Shown here: positions 1 to 6,696 of the stretch, piece after piece
How positions within the stretch are numbered: position 1 is the stretch's first letter
Layout: every line of letters starts with the position of its first letter
Source of the DNA: Armatimonadetes bacterium UBA1398
GTDB taxonomy: Bacteria > Armatimonadota > Zipacnadia > UBA1398
Length of the DNA stretch: 46,982 bases
Assembly (NCBI GenBank): GCA_002305165.1
Contig: DBQI01000039.1
Span: forward strand, 76,360-123,341
Direction of reading: 5' to 3'
Notes under the pieces: generated by a model
What the model was told of the DNA's origin: nothing
What the model saw: the letters and a program-made list of their open reading frames with translations, nothing else
Database searches by the model: none
Position numbers and translations under genes: made by a program

Positions 1-69
1 GAGCCGCAGACATTGGAGCGGTCCATGGGCAAAGCCCAGCGCGTGATCGACAAGCGTCAGGGGGAGTGA
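1..69 (+). CDS. Phenylacetate-CoA ligase, C-terminal end (partial)
   Basis: Only the last 22 codons are present; the gene enters from the left edge in frame 1 and ends in TGA at 67-69. The tail reads LERSMGKAQRVIDKR, which resembles the conserved C-terminus of PaaK-type phenylacetate-CoA ligases (R-S-x-G-K-A-x-R-V-x-D-x-R). These enzymes adenylate aryl acids and transfer them to coenzyme A in the cytosol. The call is supported by the next gene, a stand-alone tandem ACT protein starting 3 nt after the stop, a pairing commonly seen with PaaK homologues. The identification rests on a short stretch plus context. Substrate cannot be told. Confidence 0.6.
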   Translation, partial: EPQTLERSMGKAQRVIDKRQGE

Positions 70-72
70 CAG

Positions 73-522
73 ATGGGTGATCCACGTTTCGCGAAGCAGG
101 TCTCGGTGTTCCTCGAGAACCGCATGGGCCGGCTGTCGGAAGTGTGCTCCATCATGGGGCGCGCGCGCGTCAACTTGCGGGCCTTCTGCACGGCGGACAC
201 TACGGAGTTCGGGATCCTGCGCATGATCGTCAGCGAGCCGGATAGAGCCGTTGCGGCGCTGAGGGCCAACCACTACGCCGTGCAGGAAGTGGACGTCCTC
301 GCCATTCAGATTGACGATCGGCCCGGGCAGCTCGCGCGGGCCCTGGGGGTGCTCGCGAACGAGGGCATCAACGTGGAGTATCTGTATGCCTTTGTGACAC
401 CCCTCGAGGGGCAGGCCATCGTCATCTTCAGAGTCAACGATGAGGCCAAGGAGCGTGCTTGGGAAGTCCTCACAACGGAGGGGCTCACGACTCTGGCTCC
501 GGAGCGGGTCTACGCGATGTGA
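73..522 (+). CDS. Tandem ACT domain protein
   Basis: This 149-residue cytosolic protein consists of two ACT domains, roughly residues 6-70 and 75-145. Each opens with the typical strand-and-helix signature: SVFLENRMGRLSEV in the first and IQIDDRPGQLARAL in the second. ACT domains bind small ligands, often amino acids, and regulate partner enzymes. The ATG at 73 has a GGGGAG ribosome site about 7 nt upstream, inside the end of the preceding ligase gene, so the two are very probably co-transcribed. Stand-alone double-ACT proteins next to phenylacetate-CoA ligase genes are a recurrent arrangement, which suggests an effector-sensing role for that enzyme or for aromatic acid metabolism. The ligand is unknown. 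Confidence 0.85.
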   Translation: MGDPRFAKQVSVFLENRMGRLSEVCSIMGRARVNLRAFCTADTTEFGILRMIVSEPDRAVAALRANHYAVQEVDVLAIQIDDRPGQLARALGVLANEGINVEYLYAFVTPLEGQAIVIFRVNDEAKERAWEVLTTEGLTTLAPERVYAM

Positions 523-542
523 TCGGCGGCTCAGCCGCCGAT
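522..542. terminator. Hairpin between convergent ACT and GH10 genes
   Basis: A perfect inverted repeat with 10-nt arms (522-531 and 533-542) lies exactly between two convergent genes and includes the stop codon of the GH10 gene. As RNA it would form a strong GC hairpin on either strand. There is no clear T-tract, so it is either an L-shaped bidirectional terminator or a 3'-end stabiliser. Confidence 0.6.
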
Positions 543-1811
543 GCGCACCTCAACGCGCGTCTCCGACCCTGGCGCGAGGGCGGTCCTGATGCGCGCCTCT
601 GCCGGGCCGACGGTAACGGCGATGTCATAGTCGCCGTGGAACCCACGGAAGCGCGCCCGGCCGTCTCCATCGGTTGTGAGGTCCTCACTGGTCCACCACT
701 CGCCCTTGATGAGCGATAGGAGCCGCTCGTAGGCGGGCTTCGCGGTGAGGTCCTCGCGGAGCAGACCCGCGGGGGCGCCCATCCAGGCGTGGCGATCCGA
801 CAGGTCCCACCACGTGAGGGCCTCGTTGGCCGGGTGGGAGAAGATGATCGTGTAGAACAGCTCCACCTGGTCGGCCTGCAGCTCCTCGCCCTCGGCCGTG
901 CTGCCGACCCACCCATCCTCGACCTGCGGACCGCTCACGATGGTGGTCTCGGTCCAGTGCAGGGGCACGCCGAACCGGGCGAACCGCTCGCACACGGCCC
1001 AGATACGCTCGGGTGACAGCACTCCCCCATGTTGGTGGCTCTGCAGGCCGATGGCGTCGTACTGAAGCCAGCCGTCGGGGTTGCGCAGCGAATCGCACAG
1101 CGCCGCATACTCCTCGTCCAGCCGGTAGTCATTGATGAGCAATGTGGCCTCGGGCCCCGCCGCCCGGGCAAGGTCGAAGGCATGCTGGGTGTACTCCACC
1201 CTGCCCGCGTGGCGCCACGCGTCACTCAGCAGATTGTCCATGCGGAAGGGGTCGGTGGCCTCGTTCACCACATCCCATCGATCAATGAGGCCACGGAAGC
1301 GAGAGACGCAATCCGACACCCTCTCATCGGACAGGGCAAGGATGGCGTCCACGTCGGCCGGCAGCCACCCCGGCGCCGCGTGGTTCCACACGAGAGGATG
1401 CCCCTTGGTGGCGATGCCTCGCTCCGCGCACCACTGAGCCATCGCAACGATGCGGTCGTAGTTCGGCGCCTCCTCGTACATCCACCAGTAGAAGGGCAGA
1501 GTCGCGTAGTTGAGCAGATCGGAGAAGCGAGCGCGGTAAGTCGCCTGATCCTCGGGCGTTGGTTGCGTATCCCAGGCGAACATGTTGCAGCCGAACAAGA
1601 ACCGGTGCCGCGTCATGCGCACCGCCACCGAGGCTCCCTCGATGGGTCGGCCATCCCGGCCGAGGACCTCCACCACGGCATCGCTCTTGCGGTAGAGCTC
1701 GATGCGCTCGGCCGCGCCCTGCACGATCTCCTCAGGAGAGAGTGGCTGCGGGAGCGACGGCGAACCCGCCAGCCCGAGAACCGGGATGATCCAGATCGCG
1801 CAACACCTCAT
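531..1811 (-). CDS. Secreted GH10 endo-1,4-beta-xylanase-like glycosidase
   Basis: This 426-residue protein has a short N-terminal signal sequence (residues 1 to about 20, hydrophobic IWIIPVLGLAG). A small beta region follows at about 45-75, then a GH10 TIM barrel at about 75-370 and a beta-sandwich-like tail. The retaining catalytic pair is visible: acid/base Glu184 in WDVVNE and nucleophile Glu288 in HWTE. The GHPLVW motif (137-142) is also typical of GH10. The family hydrolyses beta-1,4-xylan; exported forms act outside the cytoplasm. The ATG at 1811 has GAGGGGG upstream and sits 18 nt behind the dnaE stop, so it could be read from dnaE transcripts, an odd pairing. Fine specificity is not determined by the sequence. 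Confidence 0.88.
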   Translation of the reverse strand: MRCCAIWIIPVLGLAGSPSLPQPLSPEEIVQGAAERIELYRKSDAVVEVLGRDGRPIEGASVAVRMTRHRFLFGCNMFAWDTQPTPEDQATYRARFSDLLNYATLPFYWWMYEEAPNYDRIVAMAQWCAERGIATKGHPLVWNHAAPGWLPADVDAILALSDERVSDCVSRFRGLIDRWDVVNEATDPFRMDNLLSDAWRHAGRVEYTQHAFDLARAAGPEATLLINDYRLDEEYAALCDSLRNPDGWLQYDAIGLQSHQHGGVLSPERIWAVCERFARFGVPLHWTETTIVSGPQVEDGWVGSTAEGEELQADQVELFYTIIFSHPANEALTWWDLSDRHAWMGAPAGLLREDLTAKPAYERLLSLIKGEWWTSEDLTTDGDGRARFRGFHGDYDIAVTVGPAEARIRTALAPGSETRVEVRIGG

Positions 1812-1829
1812 GAGCCAGCCCCCTCGACC

Positions 1830-4800
1830 TCAGTTGATCCACACGGAGCCGACGGGCAGACCCGCCTCTTGCACCGACTCCGAGAGACGATCGCTCGCCG
1901 CGACACGGTACCTCATGCCGAGGGCAATCCGCTTCTCCGTGCCATTGTCTGGCACATGCAGGATAACGGGGTCGCCGCCCACGTGGGCTTCCAGGATGGC
2001 GCGCAGCCGCTCCAGCAGTCCCTCCACATCGTCGGAGTTGGGCAGACGGATGTGGACGTGACTCGCCTGGCTCGGTGCAGCCTCGAGGGGCTCATCGGGC
2101 GGCGGCGCGGACCGTGACTCAGCCGGCACGGGCAGGGGCTTCCCTGTCTCGCTCGCGGGAAGCTCCTTGACCTTGTCGACAAGGACTTTCGGGGGGTTGT
2201 TCGAGTCTACCGCCTGCTCCGCTGTGCCTGTCACGAGCACCTCGGTCTGAGGCGTAAGCAGCGCGGTGTACTTCGCGTACGGCTTGGGGAAAGCCACCAG
2301 CTCGATGTCGCCCGAAGGGTCCTGAAGGGTGGCAAAGCACATCCGATCACCCTTCTTGGTGGAGTGGAGACGCGTGTTCGCGATGATCCCGCCCACGGTC
2401 ACCGTGATGCTTCCCTCCACCTCGCTGAGGGTTGCCGCAGTGTGAGTGACCCTGCCCCCAAGGCGCTGGCCCAGGGCCTTGAGCGGGTTGTCGGTGACCC
2501 AGAAGCCCAGCAGGTCCTTCTCGTTGGCGAGCAGCTCCTCCTGGGGCAGCTCGGGGATGTCGGGGAGCCGCTCATCGCCGAAGCCCGTGTCCTCCTCCTC
2601 GGCATCCCCGAAGAGGCTCGCTTGGCCGACCGAGCGGTCCCGCTCCGCCTTCTGCCGCACCGCCAAGGCAGTGTCCAGCACGGCGAGATGAGCGGCCCTG
2701 GAGCCGAAGCCATCGAAGGAGCCCGCGCGCACCAGGGCCTCGACGGTGGCCCGGTTCGCGGCGGAGCCGGGGATGCGGCGGCAGAAGTCGAACACGCTCT
2801 GGAAGGGCCGCTCCTCCCGCGCCTCCAGGATCGCCTCGACCGCTCCACGGCCAACACCCTTGATCGCCGCCAAGCCGAACCGGATGTTCCCCTCCGAGTC
2901 GACAGTGAAGTCAGCGAAGCTCTCGTTCACATCGGGCGGCCGGACCTCCAGGCCGTGGTGGACCGCCTCATCAATGTAGAGAGAGACCTTGTCCTTGTTG
3001 TCCATGAAGCTGGTGAGCTGAGCGGCAATGAACTCGGCCGCGTAGTTGGCCTTCAGGTAGGCCGTGTAGTACGCGATGATCCCATACATGGCCGAGTGGG
3101 GCTTGTTGAAGCAGTAGCCCGCGAACTGAGCCATCTGGTCGAAGATCGTCCCAGCAGTCTGCTCGTTCACGCCTCGCTCAACGGCCCCGGACACGAACAT
3201 GGGGCGCATCCGGTCCATGATCTCCATGCGCTTCTTGCCCATCGCGGCGCGCAGGATGTCCGCCTGGCCCATGCTGAAGCCCGCCATGTCGCGGGCGATC
3301 CGCATGATCTGCTCCTGGTAGACCATGACGCCGAAGGTCTCCTCCAGGATGGGCTCCAGCATGGGGTGAGTGACCTGGACCCGTTCGAGGCCCTTGCGCC
3401 GCCTCACGAACTGATCGGTCATGCCCGTCTGCAGAGGACCCGGTCGGTACAGGGCGACGAGCGGTATCATGTCCTCGATCCGCTCGGGCTCTAGATCCAT
3501 GACGAGACGCCGCATCCCTGCCGACTCGAGCTGGAACACCCCGCTCGTCTCTCCACGGGAGAGCATCGCGTAGGTCTTGGCGTCATCCATCGGGATGTCC
3601 TGGAGCCGCAGCTTGATGCCGTGATGGCGCTCGATGGCGGCCAGGGCGTTGGCCATCACCGTCAGGGTCTTGAGCCCGAGGAGATCGAGCTTCTCGATCC
3701 CCACGTCCTTGAGGGCATCCATTTCGAACTGGGTCGTGATCGCCTCGTCGTTCGCTACTCGGAATAGGGGGGTGTGCATCACCAGGGGATCGGTGGCGAT
3801 GACTACGGCTGCCGCGTGGGTCGAGGCGTGGCGCACGATGCCCTCGAGCCGCGGCGCCATGGTCAGCAGATCCGCCAGCTTGGGGTTGTCCTGCATCTGC
3901 TGGCGCAGCTCGGGCGTCTTGGCGATGGCCTCCTCGATGTGGCTGTCCTGGATCATTTTCGCGATGCGGTCCACATCGGGCAGCGGCACCCCAAGGGCCC
4001 GCCCCACATCGCGCACCGCCGCACGGCTGGCCATGGTGCCGAATGTGCACACCTGGGCGACTCGATCGGCGCCGTACTTGCGTGTGACGTACTCGATGAC
4101 CTCGCCGCGCCGATCGTCGGGGAGGTCCAGGTCGATGTCGGGCGGGTCGTCGCGCTCGGGGTTCAGGAAGCGCTCGAAGTAGAGGCCCATCCTGAGGGGG
4201 TCCAGGTCGTGGATCTGTAGCACGTACGCCACGAGGCTGCCTCCCGCGGAACCGCGGAACCCAATCAGGATCCCGCTCTCCCGCGCGAAGCGGCAGATGT
4301 CGTACACCACCAGGAAGTACCCCGCGTACTCCTTCTGGATGATGATGTCCAGCTCGTATTCCAGGCGCTCGATGACCTGCGGGTCTGTGGGATCGCACCG
4401 CTCCGGCAGCATCTCGGCGCAGAGCTTGCGGAGGTACTCGGCCTCGCTCTCGTACTCGCTTGGGAGCGGGAAGTGGGGCATCTGGATGTTCCCGAGGGGG
4501 ATCTCCAGGTTGCATCGCTCGGCGATCTCCAGTGTGGTTCGCAGCCACTCCTCTTGGCCGACTGCGGCGAGCATCTCCTCGGGCGACTTGAACCAGAACC
4601 CCTCTCCGAAGTCCATGGGGTTGGGCGCCTCGTCGTCGATGCACCGGCCCGTCTGAATGCACACCAGAAGCTCGTGGAGCCGGGCGTCACCCTTGTCCGT
4701 GTAATGCGAGTCGTTTGTCGCGACGACCTTGAGCCCGGCTTCCTTGGCCAGTTTGAGCTTCACCGGCGTGACGACTCGCTGCTCATCCAGGCCGTGATTC

Positions 4801-5324
4801 ATGATCTCCATGTAGAGATCGTCGGGCCCGAAGATCTCCAGGAAAGGCCGGAGGGCGGCCCGGCCAGCCTCCTCGCCCCCCTCCAGGATGGCGCTGTCGA
4901 TAGGTCCCCCCAGGCAGCCTGTGAGCATGATGAGGCCCTCGTGGCGCTCGGCCAGAAGCTCCAGATCGATGCGCGGCTTGCTGTAGAACCCCTCCAGGTA
5001 ACCTGCCGTCACCAGCGCGAGGAGGTTCCTGTAGCCCGTGAGATCCTTCGCCAAGAGGACGATGTGGTACCGCTTCCGATCCAGCACGGGGTCTCGGCGG
5101 GTACGTGGCCCCGCAGCGAGGTACATCTCACACCCGACGATGGGCTTGATGCCGGCCTTCTTGCACGCCTTATAGAAGGGGATCGCGCCGAACATGGACC
5201 CGTGGTCGGTCTGCGCCAGAGCCGGCATGCCGTACTGCTTGCACCGATCCAGGAGGTCGGCTATGCGCGAGGCTCCGTCCAGCATGCTGTACTCGGTGTG
5301 GCAGTGCAGATGCACGAAGCTCAT
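1830..5324 (-). CDS. dnaE: DNA polymerase III alpha subunit
   Basis: At 1164 residues this matches full-length DnaE1, the replicative polymerase. The N-terminal PHP domain (about 1-200) starts with HLHCHTEYSMLDG. The C-family polymerase core follows, with catalytic aspartates Asp396 and Asp398 in PDIDLD and the third acid Asp547 in KLDLLGLK. A helix-hairpin-helix region comes next, then an OB-fold around residues 960-1060 with GGIIANTRLHSTKKG, and a C-terminal extension. The ATG at 5324 carries AAGGAG upstream. Length and the PHP domain argue for DnaE1 rather than the error-prone DnaE2, and no imuA/imuB genes lie nearby. The GH10 gene follows after 18 nt and a lipoprotein gene lies 127 bp upstream. 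The enzyme acts in the cytosolic replisome with the beta clamp and clamp loader. Confidence 0.97.
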   Translation of the reverse strand: MSFVHLHCHTEYSMLDGASRIADLLDRCKQYGMPALAQTDHGSMFGAIPFYKACKKAGIKPIVGCEMYLAAGPRTRRDPVLDRKRYHIVLLAKDLTGYRNLLALVTAGYLEGFYSKPRIDLELLAERHEGLIMLTGCLGGPIDSAILEGGEEAGRAALRPFLEIFGPDDLYMEIMNHGLDEQRVVTPVKLKLAKEAGLKVVATNDSHYTDKGDARLHELLVCIQTGRCIDDEAPNPMDFGEGFWFKSPEEMLAAVGQEEWLRTTLEIAERCNLEIPLGNIQMPHFPLPSEYESEAEYLRKLCAEMLPERCDPTDPQVIERLEYELDIIIQKEYAGYFLVVYDICRFARESGILIGFRGSAGGSLVAYVLQIHDLDPLRMGLYFERFLNPERDDPPDIDLDLPDDRRGEVIEYVTRKYGADRVAQVCTFGTMASRAAVRDVGRALGVPLPDVDRIAKMIQDSHIEEAIAKTPELRQQMQDNPKLADLLTMAPRLEGIVRHASTHAAAVVIATDPLVMHTPLFRVANDEAITTQFEMDALKDVGIEKLDLLGLKTLTVMANALAAIERHHGIKLRLQDIPMDDAKTYAMLSRGETSGVFQLESAGMRRLVMDLEPERIEDMIPLVALYRPGPLQTGMTDQFVRRRKGLERVQVTHPMLEPILEETFGVMVYQEQIMRIARDMAGFSMGQADILRAAMGKKRMEIMDRMRPMFVSGAVERGVNEQTAGTIFDQMAQFAGYCFNKPHSAMYGIIAYYTAYLKANYAAEFIAAQLTSFMDNKDKVSLYIDEAVHHGLEVRPPDVNESFADFTVDSEGNIRFGLAAIKGVGRGAVEAILEAREERPFQSVFDFCRRIPGSAANRATVEALVRAGSFDGFGSRAAHLAVLDTALAVRQKAERDRSVGQASLFGDAEEEDTGFGDERLPDIPELPQEELLANEKDLLGFWVTDNPLKALGQRLGGRVTHTAATLSEVEGSITVTVGGIIANTRLHSTKKGDRMCFATLQDPSGDIELVAFPKPYAKYTALLTPQTEVLVTGTAEQAVDSNNPPKVLVDKVKELPASETGKPLPVPAESRSAPPPDEPLEAAPSQASHVHIRLPNSDDVEGLLERLRAILEAHVGGDPVILHVPDNGTEKRIALGMRYRVAASDRLSESVQEAGLPVGSVWIN

Positions 5325-5451
5325 GGGTCACAGCGCTCCTTCCACCGGGTGTAGGTTGTCGGCAAGGGGCAGAGCAGGTGGGCGGCGCGCGGCGGGGCTA
5401 GCGCCCCTGCGCCGCACTGCTGTGTGAGCCCCACATGTGCCCGGGAGCGCC

Positions 5452-6429
5452 CTAGTTCACGCCCTCCAGGATCCGGGTCAGGCTGAAGGCCCTCTCGTCG
5501 GCGTCGGTCAACTCCGCGACGGCCGGCCTCACGGCGTCCCGGTCGAGGGCGCTGAGGGCGCCCATCAGGTGGTCGCTGATGCGCGACGCGGTGTATTCGC
5601 TCTCAGAGGGGACTATCATGTTCTGCATCCGCCCGAGCAGCTCCCGAGCTCGCGCCGGATCACCGTCTCTTACTTGCTCGATCGCCTGGGCGCCCCGGCG
5701 CCGGAACTCGGCCACCGTGCCACGGAGGGTGATCTCCGCCGCAGTATCCACCGCTGCCTCAATGGCGTCCGTGGCTGCTGAAACCTGGCCCCGCTCCGCC
5801 TCCTGCAGCGCTCGCTCGATACACTGCTCGGCCTGCACGGACGGCAGACCGGCGCGCACGAAGGCGGCCGAGCGTATCGCCTGCTGGATGAGCACCCGCG
5901 CCTCAGCGTCCTCCCTGTTAGCGAGGAGAACCTGGGCAGCTTCGATGTGGGAGCGAACGACACGGCAGTCCACCGCGGCCTGCTTCACGTTCATCGCGAC
6001 GACCTGAGTCAGAGCGATCCCGCCCTCGGCGCGTTCCTCCTCGGCGGCAGGCTCATCGTCCTCGTCGGCCTGCGCGACCTCGGTCTCCTCGCTCTCCGTG
6101 GGGAGCTCGCTCTCTGCCGCGACATCACTCTCGGCGGCGACATCGCTCTCCGTCGTCGCGTCGCTCTCGGCAGCCGGTTCGCTCTCCACCTCACTCTCAG
6201 TGGGGGCTGATTCGCCCTCGACGGCCGCCGATTCCGCCGTGATCTCAGACTCCACGGCGGCACTTTCCATCCCCGTAGGCGCCGGCAGACGCGGCGGGAT
6301 GCTGACCGTGGTCGCATCCTCCGGCGGCTTGCCCGCCTTGTACCATTCCTCGCACCCCACCGTGGCCAGAAGGGCGGCCACGAGTGCCGTTGTGAGGGCC
6401 GCAATCCATAGTGCCCTTCGCAAGGCCAT
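5452..6429 (-). CDS. Glu/Ser-rich helical lipoprotein, function unknown
   Basis: I do not recognise a characterised family. The 325-residue product begins with a hydrophobic signal and a lipobox-like LLATVGC, with Cys26 as the probable lipidation site; the -3 residue is non-canonical. Residues about 50-135 form an acidic low-complexity linker built on repeats such as ESDVAAESDVAAESE. Residues 140-325 are predicted all-helical, with paired helices rich in Ala, Glu and Arg (for example RVLIQQAIRSA, ERALQEAERG, RARELLGRMQ), resembling TPR- or YfdX-like repeats. The ATG at 6429 is preceded by a strong GGAGGTGA. It is probably an envelope scaffold. The thioredoxin lipoprotein at the right end of the window has a similar linker. 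Confidence 0.65.
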   Translation of the reverse strand: MALRRALWIAALTTALVAALLATVGCEEWYKAGKPPEDATTVSIPPRLPAPTGMESAAVESEITAESAAVEGESAPTESEVESEPAAESDATTESDVAAESDVAAESELPTESEETEVAQADEDDEPAAEEERAEGGIALTQVVAMNVKQAAVDCRVVRSHIEAAQVLLANREDAEARVLIQQAIRSAAFVRAGLPSVQAEQCIERALQEAERGQVSAATDAIEAAVDTAAEITLRGTVAEFRRRGAQAIEQVRDGDPARARELLGRMQNMIVPSESEYTASRISDHLMGALSALDRDAVRPAVAELTDADERAFSLTRILEGVN

Positions 6430-6512
6430 TCACCTCCGAGCGCCAGCCAGGCAACCCTCGCACACGCATCATACAACCGGGGCCGCGGCGCCTGTGGCGG
6501 GTCATCCGCCGT

Positions 6513-6528
6513 ATGAACAGGTGTTCAT
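6513..6528. promoter_or_regulatory. Palindrome matching a LexA-type SOS box
   Basis: ATGAACAGGTGTTCAT is a 16-bp inverted repeat (7-nt arms, 2-nt centre). Its core GAACAGGTGTTC fits the GAAC-R-N-R-Y-GTTC consensus of the Gram-positive-type (Cheo box) LexA operator. It lies in the 267-bp divergent region, 84 bp upstream of the lipoprotein gene that precedes dnaE. A TATGAT hexamer sits about 40 bp further towards that gene (6468-6473, minus strand), without a good -35. LexA binding is inferred from the motif alone. Confidence 0.35.
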
Positions 6529-6696
6529 CGGGAGGTGACCAACTCCTCCCTGGCGACTCCCTTCCCGCATCCTCGTGCGAGGGACGGCGAGAGGTGCGGA
6601 CCCGCCCGTGGGCGTAGCATGGGCTGGCAGGCGGCTGCGGGCCCAACGTGTGCCGGCGCGACGCCGAGAACCCCCGTTGACTAGGACGGTACCCTG

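Noticed and set aside
1029..2117. A 362-codon plus-strand frame across the GH10 gene and the dnaE end
   Set aside because: It runs through the middle of two well-supported genes, lacks a ribosome site and resembles no protein.
1830..5324. dnaE as an error-prone DnaE2 of an SOS mutasome, suggested by the SOS-like palindrome
   Set aside because: The length of 1164 residues and the full PHP domain fit DnaE1, and no imuA or imuB lies nearby.
4473..5354. A 293-codon frame antisense to the dnaE N-terminal part
   Set aside because: The opposite strand carries the conserved PHP domain; the frame is a composition effect.
5394..5407. GGGGC/GCCCC hairpin between dnaE and the lipoprotein gene as a terminator
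   Set aside because: The stem has only 5 bp and lacks a T-tract, so it is not distinguishable from background in a GC-rich gap.
6676..6681. TTGACT as a -35 element for the first GH172 gene
   Set aside because: It is only about 20 bp before the ATG, so the matching -10 would fall inside the coding region.
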